DNA of 10,271 nucleotides from an uncultured Actinomycetes bacterium. Its GTDB lineage: Bacteria > Actinomycetota > Thermoleophilia > Solirubrobacterales > 70-9. The notes under the pieces were generated by a model. The model saw nothing but the letters and a program-made list of their open reading frames with translations, was not told where the DNA came from and did not search any database. The DNA is taken from positions 1-10,271 of the forward strand of contig CAMLHB010000071.1 in assembly GCA_946479725.1 (NCBI GenBank), given 5' to 3'. Shown piece by piece: positions 1 through 6,097 of this stretch. How positions within the stretch are numbered: the stretch's first letter is position 1; each line of letters opens with the position of its first letter. Position numbers and translations under genes: made by a program.

Positions 1-7
1 CTGGCCG

Positions 8-14
8 ACCTCCT
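8..14 (-). promoter_or_regulatory. Shine-Dalgarno for a gene starting just left of the window
   Basis: On the minus strand this reads AGGAGGT, a near-perfect anti-16S match, and only seven bases remain before the window edge. A start codon would therefore fall immediately outside. It lies about 45 bp downstream of the stop of the substrate-binding lipoprotein gene, so the missing gene is most likely the next member of the same ABC-importer operon, probably a PotB/PotC-like permease. The permease identity is inferred from usual pot operon content and is not seen here. Confidence 0.6.
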
Positions 15-55
15 CTCCACGGTCGCTTCAGATGCCAAGGACTACAGGCTCTTCC

Positions 56-1255
56 CTAGCCCTTGATCGAGGTCCAGGCCTTGACCCAGTCGTTGTAGTC
101 CTTGCAATCTTCTTCGCCGTTGCCGCAGTCGGCGAGCGGGGTTTCCCAGTAGTAGACCCGTTCCCAGAACTTCGGTTCTTCGGCGTGGTATTCGGCGCAG
201 AAGTTCTTGTTCGCCGTTTCCTTGCAGGCGAGTTCCTGCGCCGGCGCCTCGCCGAACCATTCGGCGACCTCGGCGTTGATTTTCGGTTCGATGATCCAGT
301 TCATCCACTCGTACATGCAGTTGGGATGTTTGGCGTTCTTGGCGATCATCCAGGTGTCGGACCAGCCGGTCGCACCCTCCTTCGGCAGGAAGCCCTGGCT
401 GGCCGGGCTGGCCTGCACCGGCACGCCTTCTTCCTTCAGCGCGAAGTACTGGTACTGCCAGGTGGTCCCGACCGTGACGTCGCCGCCGGCGAAGGCGGAG
501 ATCTGCTTGGCCGCTTCGGACCAGTATTCGCCGACGTTGGCCTGCTGTTCTTTCAGCAGTTCGATCGCCGCGTTGAACTGTTCTTCGTTCAGCTCGTAGG
601 GGTTTTCGATCCCCAGGTCGGGCTGGTGGTACTTGAGGTACATGGCGGCGTCGGCGATGTAGCTGGATTCGTCGTAGACGCTGATCTTGCCCTTGTACTT
701 GGCGGCCTTCTTCGGGTCGAACATCACGTCCCAGGAGTCCGGCGCCGGCTTGACGTCGTTGCCATTCCACATCAGCAGGTTGGCGCCCCGGCCGTGCGGG
801 ATCCCGTAGTTGACGCCTTCGAAGGTGTTGTACGGCTGGTCCTTGAGGTCGGCGAAGACCGTCTTGTAGTTGGGGACCAGGTCGGTGTTGACCGGGGCCA
901 CGAGGTCGGCGGCGACGAGCCGCGCGGTCGCGTTGCCGGAGGCGGACACCCCGTCGTACTGGCCGGTTTTCATCAGCTCGACCATTTCGTCGGAGGTGCC
1001 GGCTTCCTTGTTGTTGACCTTGCAGCCGGTCTTCTGTTCGAACGGCTTGCTCCATTCCGGTTCCACGTAACCCGCCCAGGAGATCAGCGAGACTTCGCCC
1101 TCTCCCTTGCCGAGCTTCTGCAGCGCTTCTTCGCTGCTGCCACCGCTGGTGCTGTCGCTGCCACCGCCGCAACCGGCGAGGGCGAGCATGAAGACGACCA
1201 GACCGGCGACGACGAGCCACGCCGTGCGGGCGGGGTTGCCATCCCTTCTCCTCAT
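56..1255 (-). CDS. Substrate-binding lipoprotein of a polyamine-type ABC importer (PotD-like)
   Basis: The 399-aa protein captures a substrate, probably spermidine/putrescine or a related cation, outside the membrane and delivers it to an ABC importer. The N-terminus has an RRR n-region, a hydrophobic stretch at about residues 12-27 and a lipobox LALAGC with the lipidated Cys at residue 29, followed by a Gly/Ser linker. The mature part starts with the PotD-like pattern VSLISWAGYVEPEW and has DSWDVMFDP in the first lobe. The length is slightly above the usual ~350 aa. The start is fixed by AGGAGGT at 1265-1271 (9-nt gap) and by a 4-bp ATGA overlap (1252-1255) with the upstream ATPase stop, so the two genes are translationally coupled. 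Six cysteines besides the lipid Cys sit mostly in the C-terminal half. The polyamine substrate is inferred from family resemblance; other opine or amine ligands are possible. Confidence 0.88.
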   Translation of the reverse strand: MRRRDGNPARTAWLVVAGLVVFMLALAGCGGGSDSTSGGSSEEALQKLGKGEGEVSLISWAGYVEPEWSKPFEQKTGCKVNNKEAGTSDEMVELMKTGQYDGVSASGNATARLVAADLVAPVNTDLVPNYKTVFADLKDQPYNTFEGVNYGIPHGRGANLLMWNGNDVKPAPDSWDVMFDPKKAAKYKGKISVYDESSYIADAAMYLKYHQPDLGIENPYELNEEQFNAAIELLKEQQANVGEYWSEAAKQISAFAGGDVTVGTTWQYQYFALKEEGVPVQASPASQGFLPKEGATGWSDTWMIAKNAKHPNCMYEWMNWIIEPKINAEVAEWFGEAPAQELACKETANKNFCAEYHAEEPKFWERVYYWETPLADCGNGEEDCKDYNDWVKAWTSIKG

Positions 1256-2466
1256 GATGGTGCTACCTCCTGTTTGGTTGACTGCCCGCCGACGGCGGCC
1301 GCGTGCTCGGGTCGCCACCCGACTAGGACCTCGTTTCCCTGCCCTGGCAACGCGCCCGAGGACGCGCTCTCCACGTTCTGTCTGGCCAACTGGAGCTTCT
1401 CCCCTTGCTGCAGCTGAACCGTGAAGCGGGTGACGCTGCCGGCGTAGGCGACGTCGACAACGCGACCGCTCTCCGTGTGGAGGCCGTCGGCCGGAGCGCC
1501 AGGCTCGAGCAGCTCGATCTTCTCGGGACGGATCGTGACCCTCTCGCCGTCCCGCTCGAGCAGGTTGGAAACGCCGACGAAGCCGGCGACGAAGGCGTTT
1601 GCCGGGTGCTCGTAGAGCTCCAGCGGCGGACTCACCTGCTCGATTCGGCCGTTGTTGAAGACGGCGATCCGGTCGCTCATCGTCAGCGCCTCGTCCTGGT
1701 CGTGGGTGACGTAGACGAAGGTGATCCCGACCTCGCCCTGGATCGCCTTCAGCTCCGTCTGCATCTCCTCGCGCAGCTTCAGATCGAGGGCGCCGAGCGG
1801 CTCGTCGAGGAGCAGCACCCGCGGCCGGTTGACGATCGCACGCGCCAGGGCGACCCGCTGCCGCTGGCCGCCGGAGAGCTCGTTCGGCTTGCGGTCGCCG
1901 TATCCGGGCAGCCGCACCATCTCCAGCGCCTCCTCGCCGCGCTTCTGGCGCTCGGCCCTCGCCACCTTGGCGACCTTCATCCCGTAGGCGACGTTGTCGC
2001 CGACGCTCATGTGCGGGAAGAGCGCGTAGTCCTGGAAGACCGTGTTGACCGCCCGGTCGTAGGGCGGCACCCCGCTGACGTCCTCGCCGGCCAGCTCGAT
2101 CGTCCCCCTGCTCGGGTCCTCGAAACCGGCGATCATCCGCAGCGTCGTCGTCTTCCCCGAGCCCGACGGCCCCAGCATCGTGAAGAACTCCCCCTGAGCG
2201 ATCTCCAAGTCGATCCCGGCCACCGCCGCCACCTCGCCGTAGTGCTTGGTGAGGCCCGTGAGACGAATGTCAGGAGTCGCAGCGTCTATGCCCCTGACGT
2301 TATCCGCGCCGGTGCGGATTGCAAGAACAACGTGGACGCCGAGTCTTAGCCGCAGTGGAGTAAGGGTGCGTGGGCGGGGGAGGGGGTTCGGTGGGGGTCG
2401 TTCGGAGCACTTCCGCCGCGACGGTAGGGGTCGGCTTGCGCCTCGCAGGTGGAGGCGCGGCCACAT
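1252..2466 (-). CDS. ABC transporter ATP-binding protein, PotA-like
   Basis: This is the cytoplasmic ATPase that powers the importer whose binding protein follows directly. Counting from the ATG at 2466, it shows Walker A GPSGSGKTT (99-107), the Q-loop FQDYALFPHMSVGDN (Q145), the signature LSGGQRQRVALARAI (197 onward), Walker B LLLDEP (218-223), the D-loop GALD and the switch His in YVTHDQDEA (H255). A TOBE-like C-terminal domain follows, with TIRPEKIELL and VGWRPEH. This order and length fit the PotA/MalK/CysA group; the neighbouring PotD-like protein favours polyamine uptake. The 5' end is uncertain. Family homology begins near residue 67 (IRLTGLTKHYG), yet the only in-frame ATG, GTG or TTG upstream of the domain is at 2464-2466. 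That start has no Shine-Dalgarno and adds about 60 Pro/Arg-rich residues that look non-coding. The true protein may start near 2290-2268 at a non-canonical codon, or there may be a sequence error. Confidence 0.88.
   Translation of the reverse strand: MWPRLHLRGASRPLPSRRKCSERPPPNPLPRPRTLTPLRLRLGVHVVLAIRTGADNVRGIDAATPDIRLTGLTKHYGEVAAVAGIDLEIAQGEFFTMLGPSGSGKTTTLRMIAGFEDPSRGTIELAGEDVSGVPPYDRAVNTVFQDYALFPHMSVGDNVAYGMKVAKVARAERQKRGEEALEMVRLPGYGDRKPNELSGGQRQRVALARAIVNRPRVLLLDEPLGALDLKLREEMQTELKAIQGEVGITFVYVTHDQDEALTMSDRIAVFNNGRIEQVSPPLELYEHPANAFVAGFVGVSNLLERDGERVTIRPEKIELLEPGAPADGLHTESGRVVDVAYAGSVTRFTVQLQQGEKLQLARQNVESASSGALPGQGNEVLVGWRPEHAAAVGGQSTKQEVAPS
2299..2327 (-). promoter_or_regulatory. Candidate promoter for the potA-like/potD-like operon
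   Basis: On the minus strand TTCTTG (2322-2327) and GATAAC (2299-2304) are separated by exactly 17 bp, a good sigma70-type arrangement. Transcription would start near 2292, just before the region encoding the conserved ABC domain. If it is real, the ATG at 2466 lies upstream of the transcript and cannot be the start used from this promoter. Confidence 0.4.
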
Positions 2467-2507
2467 GCGATGGCGGGTGATGAGAGGTTCGCAGAACGAG
2501 AGCCGGA

Positions 2508-2530
2508 TTGAGCACCGTAGAGGTGCTCAA
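2508..2530. repeat. Perfect 9-bp inverted repeat, operator or terminator hairpin
   Basis: TTGAGCACC and GGTGCTCAA flank a 5-nt spacer (2517-2521). The dyad lies about 43 bp past the stop of the NlpC/P60-like gene and about 40 bp upstream of the longest possible potA-like ORF. As RNA it makes a strong hairpin, but no T-run follows on the minus strand, so it is not a typical intrinsic terminator. The symmetry also suits binding by a dimeric repressor. Which role it plays cannot be decided from the sequence. Confidence 0.5.
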
Positions 2531-2573
2531 CTCCGCACTGAATTGCTTAAGCGGTGGGAAGTTCCGCGTGGCG

Positions 2574-3128
2574 CTAGTACCCAGCGGGATGCCGCGCGAC
2601 GAAGCCGACGTTGTCGCGCAGTTCTTCGTGCCAACGGGGGCCGGTTTCGCCGCCTTCGTCGCCGGAGGTGTCCCAGCGGAAGCCGGCGATCACAGCGTAG
2701 GCGTGGCCGCCATTGGCGTAGACGGTGATCCAGCGCCCTTCCCCTTCTTCGCCCCACTTCATCATCGGGCCGGAGGGAAGGGGGCTTTCGAGGAATTTGC
2801 CGCCGTGGAGGGCGTAGGAGACGGAGCCGGAGCAGTCGTAGCCGCGGTCCCACCAGCGGGCGTGGCCGCCGCCCCAGACATAAGGCTTGGTGCGGATCTT
2901 GTTCGCCGCGGCGATCACCCGTTTGACCCGCGGGGGAGCGCTTTGCGGCGGGATCAGCGTGCCGTTGGGCAGCAGGTGGGCCTTCGCGGTCGGCGTGCAG
3001 AGGTCGGTTTCGGTCGACGTGACGCCGCCCGAGGTGCAGGCGGCAGAGGCACCCGCCGGGGCGATTAGGACGATGGCGGCGAGGGTAACGAGAAGCCCAA
3101 GCCCGACCAACCTGAAGTTGTGGCGCAA
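2574..3128 (-). CDS. Secreted NlpC/P60-like cell-wall hydrolase
   Basis: The 184-aa exported protein is probably a peptidoglycan hydrolase. It starts at a TTG, with AAGGAG seven bases upstream and no better start in frame. The first 29 residues are a signal peptide (RHNFR n-region, hydrophobic core VGLGLLVTLAAIVLIAP, ASA-A cleavage site). The catalytic domain fills residues 67-184: PYVWGGG (82-88), then YDCSGSVSYAL with the nucleophile Cys99, then GGHAYAVIAGF with His142. This is the Cys-His layout and spacing of NlpC/P60 papain-like peptidases. A short linker (residues 30-66) has two cysteines (31, 44) and no SH3 or LysM repeats, so it is a minimal enzyme. A putative c-di-AMP riboswitch in the leader fits known control of wall hydrolases in actinobacteria. 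The exact bond cleaved cannot be inferred. Confidence 0.82.
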   Translation of the reverse strand: MRHNFRLVGLGLLVTLAAIVLIAPAGASAACTSGGVTSTETDLCTPTAKAHLLPNGTLIPPQSAPPRVKRVIAAANKIRTKPYVWGGGHARWWDRGYDCSGSVSYALHGGKFLESPLPSGPMMKWGEEGEGRWITVYANGGHAYAVIAGFRWDTSGDEGGETGPRWHEELRDNVGFVARHPAGY

Positions 3129-3135
3129 ACCGATT

Positions 3136-3141
3136 CTCCTT
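3136..3141 (-). promoter_or_regulatory. Shine-Dalgarno that sets the TTG start of the NlpC/P60-like gene
   Basis: The minus strand reads AAGGAG, then 7 nt, then TTG at 3126-3128, which begins a clean signal peptide. It sits at the 3' edge of the riboswitch, so structural change in the aptamer could alter ribosome access; that last point is inference. Confidence 0.7.
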
Positions 3142-3282
3142 CGTCGGCCTACGGGGTTAGCTGTCGGGCTGGCGCGAAAGGAGCTTGCGCCCCCGCCTGC
3201 TAGGCGGGCTCGCCCCGGAAACTTGGTTCCCCCGTTCCCCATTTGCGCTTTGCGCTGGGGATTCGGCGTTCCGGTTATCGAA
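3140..3282 (-). promoter_or_regulatory. c-di-AMP riboswitch (ydaO/yuaA class)
   Basis: Two conserved blocks of the ydaO/yuaA aptamer are present in the right order in the leader of the NlpC/P60-like gene. The first is GGGGAACGGGGGAACC (minus strand, 3225-3240), preceded by GCCGAATCCCC. The second is CCCGACAGCTAACCCCGTAGG near the 3' end (about 3148-3168). Between them a variable arm forms a perfect 7-bp hairpin, CCCGCCT/AGGCGGG (3192-3208). Short complementary TTCG and CGAA ends (3279-3282, 3140-3143) could close P1. This riboswitch class binds c-di-AMP, usually acts as an OFF switch and often controls wall hydrolases in actinobacteria, which matches the gene here. The exact ends are my estimate. 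I recognised it by eye, without a covariance model. Confidence 0.87.
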
Positions 3283-3289
3283 CGCGGGC

Positions 3290-3295
3290 AGTGTA
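3290..3295 (-). promoter_or_regulatory. Candidate -10 element for the riboswitch transcript
   Basis: The minus strand reads TACACT. A start site 6-7 nt downstream would lie at about 3283, exactly at the inferred 5' end of the aptamer. No convincing -35 hexamer stands 16-18 bp upstream (a TTGTAA lies 21 bp away), so this call rests mainly on position. Confidence 0.35.
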
Positions 3296-3399
3296 GACGA
3301 TTCCACGGCGGATCGCTTACAAAACGCAAATATTTCGGCGAAGAATCCGCTCCCATCGGGAATCTGTTCGACGCGACGGCTGGTAGCTTGCGCCTTGGG

Positions 3400-4203
3400 A
3401 TGAACCTTTCGGGTCGCAAAGCGCTGCTGACGGGGGCCACCGGAGGCCTGGGAAGGGCGATCGCCAAGGCGATGGCCGAGCGCGGAGCGGTCCTCGCGCT
3501 CAGCGCCCGCAAGCGCGAGGCGCTGGAGGCGCTGGCCGCGGAGCTGCCGGGGAGCGGCCACACCGTCCTGCCCGGCGACCTCGCCGAGCCCGGCGCCGCC
3601 GAGGAGCTCGCCGCAACCGCCGCCGGCACCGAGATCCTCGTCGCCAACGCCGGGCTCCCCGGCGCCGGCAAGCTGGACGAGTTCAGCGCCGAGGAGGTCA
3701 AGCGCGCACTCCGCGTCAACCTCGAGGCGCCGATGCTGCTCGCCCGCGCCCTCTACCCGGCGATGCTGGAAGCCGGCTCCGGCCAGCTCGTCTTCGTCGC
3801 CTCGCTCTCCGGCAAGGCCGCCAGCCCCCGCAGCTCGATCTACAACGCGACCAAGTTCGGCCTCCGCGGCTTCGCCCTCGGCCTCCGCAGCGACCTCAAC
3901 CCGCGCGGCGTCGGCGTCTCGATCGTCTCCCCGGGTTTCATCCGCGAAGCCGGCATGTTCGCCGACGCCGGGGCCAAGCCACCCCCCGGCATGGGCACCT
4001 CCACCCCCGAGCAAGTAGGCGCCGCCACCGTCAAAGCAATCGAGCGCAACAAGGTAGAGGTAACTGTGGCCCCACTCCCACAGCGAGCGGGAGCCCACCT
4101 GGCCCTCGTCAGCCCTTCCCTGAGCGTCAAAGCCCAGTCGGGCTCAGCAGGCCAAAAAGCAGCCAAAGACATCGCCTCCGGGCATTCAGCAGACAAGCGC
4201 TGA
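3400..4203 (+). CDS. Short-chain dehydrogenase/reductase (SDR family)
   Basis: The 267-aa cytosolic NAD(P)-dependent oxidoreductase has the classical SDR layout. It has the cofactor motif TGATGGLG (residues 11-18), VANAG in the Rossmann fold, N107 in LRVNLEAPM, and the catalytic set S135 (VASLS), Y148 and K152 (YNATK). The PG motif follows in IVSPGFIREAGMF. The length is normal for classical SDRs. The ATG at 3400 places the glycine-rich motif at the usual distance from the N-terminus; the Shine-Dalgarno is poor (TTGGGA directly before the ATG), so the transcript may have a short leader or none. The gene is divergent from the riboswitch-controlled hydrolase across about 270 bp. The last ~25 residues are a basic Ala/Ser/Lys-rich tail with more relaxed codon use. 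The substrate is unknown, as is usual for SDRs. Confidence 0.88.
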   Translation: MNLSGRKALLTGATGGLGRAIAKAMAERGAVLALSARKREALEALAAELPGSGHTVLPGDLAEPGAAEELAATAAGTEILVANAGLPGAGKLDEFSAEEVKRALRVNLEAPMLLARALYPAMLEAGSGQLVFVASLSGKAASPRSSIYNATKFGLRGFALGLRSDLNPRGVGVSIVSPGFIREAGMFADAGAKPPPGMGTSTPEQVGAATVKAIERNKVEVTVAPLPQRAGAHLALVSPSLSVKAQSGSAGQKAAKDIASGHSADKR

Positions 4204-4207
4204 ACCA

Positions 4208-4274
4208 GCGAGCCGGACCCCTCTCGAACGGGCGGATACTCAAAAAGCCGGCCTAATTGAGGGATTGGCGAAAC
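4208..4274. repeat. Left arm of the island inverted repeat
   Basis: There are two perfect blocks. The outer one is 19 bp at 4208-4226 (GCGAGCCGGACCCCTCTCG) and the inner one 32 bp at 4243-4274, starting AAAAGCCGGCC. They are separated by 16 bp. The reverse complement of both blocks appears at 7891-7948 with only 7 bp between them. The arm begins 4 bp after the SDR stop codon. At its inner end TGGCGA-AAC-TCGCCA (4266-4280) forms an extra 6-bp hairpin. Confidence 0.85.
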
Positions 4275-4320
4275 TCGCCACGCGAGTAGCCATGCGGGTT
4301 CGCAGGGTCGGTGATTTCAC
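4240..4320 (-). other. Short reading frame sharing a peptide with the right-arm ORF
   Basis: From GTG at 4318-4320 (or ATG at 4293) to TGA at 4240-4242, 26 or 17 codons can be read. The frame ends [10 protein letters not shown] and then stops. The same ten residues occur in the 40-aa ORF at 7866-7988 because both read the inner repeat block in the same frame. There is no Shine-Dalgarno, so this is probably a remnant or a chance frame. It follows the HNH gene and its hairpin on the same strand. Confidence 0.25.
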
Positions 4321-4334
4321 GGATACCTCGCTTT

Positions 4335-4357
4335 CAGCGGGGCGCTACCCCACGCTG
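4335..4357 (-). terminator. Possible terminator hairpin after the HNH gene
   Basis: On the minus strand CAGC, a 2-nt bulge and GGGG pair with CCCCGCTG around the loop TAGCG. The GC-rich stem lies about 10 bp after the HNH stop, the expected place for the end of the three-gene operon. No T-tract follows, which is common for high-GC actinobacterial terminators but weakens the call. Confidence 0.4.
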
Positions 4358-4365
4358 GAGGGCAG

Positions 4366-4728
4366 CTAGCGCTTCAAAAGGTCGGCCAGGTAGCCGTAGG
4401 GAGCGGGCGGTGCCTGTCGCGTCCCAGAAATATTCGCCTTGATCTGGTCCCGCCGGGTCATCCGCCCAGCCAGGAGACGCTTCACTGCCTGTGCCCGACG
4501 CCACTCCTCGGGGGTCCTGTCGCCCTTGCTCTTGTTGCAGAGCGAGCAGGCCGCGACCAAGTTGTAGGCGGTGGTCCAGCCGTTCCTGCTGAAGGGCATG
4601 ACGTGATCGAGTTCGGTCGCAGGAGCACCGCAGTACCGACAGGTGTGGCGGTCGCGCCGCATGACCTCCCTGCGAAGCCTGGGGGAAGGATCGCGCTGGA
4701 ACATCGGCAGATCGAGGATCGAGTTCAT
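4366..4728 (-). CDS. HNH endonuclease
   Basis: The 120-aa protein is built around one HNH nuclease domain. CRYCG (C30, C33) and CSLCNKSKG (C61, C64, N65, K68) form the zinc-binding pairs, LDHVMPFSRNG carries the metal-site D41-H42, and YNLVAAC supplies N56. The N-terminus (RLRREVMRRDRHTCRYCG) is the usual lead-in of small stand-alone HNH proteins, which nick or cut double-stranded DNA. I chose ATG at 4728; an in-frame TTG three codons upstream (4737) is possible, and neither has a clear Shine-Dalgarno. It is the last gene of a minus-strand set, 45 bp after the PIN gene. Such proteins occur as phage or mobile-element nucleases and as effector nucleases of defence systems. Context allows either, and no specificity domain is attached. 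Confidence 0.88.
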   Translation of the reverse strand: MNSILDLPMFQRDPSPRLRREVMRRDRHTCRYCGAPATELDHVMPFSRNGWTTAYNLVAACSLCNKSKGDRTPEEWRRAQAVKRLLAGRMTRRDQIKANISGTRQAPPAPYGYLADLLKR

Positions 4729-4773
4729 GCTCAGCAATCTTAGGTCACAGATCGGCGGAGCTTTCGACCCGAA

Positions 4774-5286
4774 CTAGCTTCCTTTTGCTTCTCCTGAGGC
4801 AGCGCCGGGGGTGAGGATGCCCTGCGGGGTTGTCGCGTCGGTAATCGGAAATCCAAGGTGACCCGACCACCGTTTGACGTCTTTGTCGTAGGAGTGCATT
4901 TCCGAGACGTTCATGCGCTGAGCGGTGGCAACGTGGATCGCGTCCATTGGCTTAAGGCTGCCCCAACCCTGCTCAATTCCCTGCCGGATCAGGTCTTTGG
5001 CTGAGTCGGCGATCAGGTCATAGAACTCGACCGTTTTGATGGGAGAGCCCGGCGCCCAGAAGGTTTCGATGGCCTGCTCGGCCTCCGAGTCCAGTTCCCC
5101 GTCTTCCTTCTCGCTGGCCGCGAATGCCACCTCGACCCGGCTTATTGAGGAGGTCAGCAGTTCGATCTCGCCCGCGCGAACCTGTCTGAATAACTCTTCG
5201 ATGGTCGGGACGCGCTCCTCAACATTGTTCAGGTAGGAGAGTGGGACATTGGAGTCCCAGTAGATGCGGCGGGGATCGTCAGGCAT
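4774..5286 (-). CDS. PIN-domain ribonuclease, VapC-like
   Basis: The 170-aa protein has the PIN-fold acidic residues in order: D11 in IYWDSNVPLSYL, E52 in SRVEVAF, D115 in KPMDAIHVATAQ and D134 in HSYDKDVKRW. PIN proteins are Mg2+/Mn2+-dependent RNases, and small stand-alone ones are usually toxins of toxin-antitoxin pairs that cleave tRNA, rRNA or mRNA. At 170 aa it is longer than typical VapC (~130-140 aa), with a 20-residue C-terminal tail. Its ATG overlaps the end of the upstream gene by 8 bp (ATGCCTGA, 5279-5286), so the two are coupled. No small VapB-like antitoxin is visible; the upstream partner is a 257-aa protein. The PIN call is firm, the toxin role is inferred. Confidence 0.87.
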   Translation of the reverse strand: MPDDPRRIYWDSNVPLSYLNNVEERVPTIEELFRQVRAGEIELLTSSISRVEVAFAASEKEDGELDSEAEQAIETFWAPGSPIKTVEFYDLIADSAKDLIRQGIEQGWGSLKPMDAIHVATAQRMNVSEMHSYDKDVKRWSGHLGFPITDATTPQGILTPGAASGEAKGS

Positions 5287-6052
5287 CGCGCAGTCGCCTT
5301 ATTCGCGCCTCTGGCGGTTCATCCTGATCCTTCTGAGGAATTGCGCCGAGGGCTCGTCGGTAGTCGGCCGGTCCAACCTCCGTCAACGGGGTCACCGCCG
5401 AAATCCTCCGCACGTTCTGGGGACGGCCGGTCACCGGGTCACGGCTGACCCATCCCTCGACCGTTGCAACCCGGTCCCACATCTGGCGCATCATCGACTC
5501 TTGCCCCTTGACGAGGTAGCAGGAGACGGCGCGGTCATAGATGTGGTCATAGAGAGTGAACCTGAATGCGTTGCGGCTAGTGAGCGTCTGGACCCGGCCC
5601 GTCACTGAGCCATAAGAGCCTTTGGGTTTAACAGCCTTCTGTGGAGTGTCGTCCTCGTCAACCAGTTCGCGGATCGTTGCGTCGGCCTCAGCGGTCTCGA
5701 ATCGGACTGCTTCGATGTGAGACGACTTCTTGAGAAGTTCAGCGATTCCCCGAGCTTCCTTCTGGACGGGTTCGGAAAACGGAATCGTGGTGCCTCGTTC
5801 AAGGGCCTCCCCGACTTCGTGGTATGCGGCCACCACCTGCTCAATTCGCTGAGGATCGCCACCGTTTAGAGGGACCCCGCGAGCGGTAGTGATGGCGCTG
5901 CTGTACTCCAGAGCGTCGATCTGCCACTCCACGTCCTCGACGTGGGAGTCGGCGGCGAGCGCAGCTATCAAACCGTTGAATCGAGTGACCGCAGCTGAGA
6001 ACTCGGCCAGCGACACCTCCCCTTGCAGGGCGAGAGTAACCGTGTCGCTCAT
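5279..6052 (-). CDS. Unrecognised 257-aa protein coupled to the PIN gene
   Basis: I do not recognise this family. The first ~130 residues look mainly alpha-helical, with SLAEFSAAVTRFNGLIAALA and a later ERGTTIPFSEPVQKEARGI stretch, and could be a dimerisation or recognition region. After a charged link (VDEDDTPQKAVKPK) the region at about 145-225 is rich in alternating hydrophobic residues, with GSVTGRVQTLTSRN, FRFTLYD, AVSCYLVKG and ATVEGWVSRDPVTGRP. This suggests a beta-barrel, OB-like fold, but that is inference. The C-terminus is charged and rich in Arg and Glu. No membrane segment or signal peptide is present. It is first in the operon, its stop overlaps the PIN start, and a promoter lies just upstream. 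Being coupled to a PIN nuclease, it may be an antitoxin or the sensor of a defence module. Confidence 0.75.
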   Translation of the reverse strand: MSDTVTLALQGEVSLAEFSAAVTRFNGLIAALAADSHVEDVEWQIDALEYSSAITTARGVPLNGGDPQRIEQVVAAYHEVGEALERGTTIPFSEPVQKEARGIAELLKKSSHIEAVRFETAEADATIRELVDEDDTPQKAVKPKGSYGSVTGRVQTLTSRNAFRFTLYDHIYDRAVSCYLVKGQESMMRQMWDRVATVEGWVSRDPVTGRPQNVRRISAVTPLTEVGPADYRRALGAIPQKDQDEPPEARIRRLRDA

Positions 6053-6067
6053 TTGTCCGTTTTCCGC

Positions 6068-6097
6068 ATTCTAGAGCGCTTTTTCCGTCCGATCCAA
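6068..6097 (-). promoter_or_regulatory. Promoter of the 257-aa/PIN/HNH operon
   Basis: On the minus strand TTGGAT (6092-6097) and TAGAAT (6068-6073) are 18 bp apart, close to the sigma70 consensus and AT-richer than the surroundings. The ATG at 6052 lies 15 bp after the -10, so the leader would be only about 8-9 nt with no room for a full Shine-Dalgarno. The first gene would be translated almost leaderless, a common actinobacterial mode. Confidence 0.6.

Noticed and set aside
32..1417. A 461-codon plus-strand open frame opposite the binding-protein gene
   Set aside because: It is antisense to a clear lipoprotein with lipobox, Shine-Dalgarno and operon coupling; its composition is typical of a GC-driven shadow frame.
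3129..3719. Extension of the NlpC/P60-like frame upstream to an ATG at 3719
   Set aside because: It would be antisense to the SDR and translate the riboswitch; the TTG at 3128 has a proper Shine-Dalgarno and begins a signal peptide.
3157..4098. A 313-codon minus-strand frame opposite the SDR and the riboswitch region
   Set aside because: Gly/Ala/Glu-rich antisense translation of the SDR with no domain; the SDR has full catalytic motifs.
4261..4330. A GGTTCG-containing stretch considered as a tRNA T-arm
   Set aside because: No acceptor, D-arm or anticodon stem can be assembled around it; only the repeat arm and a short frame are present.
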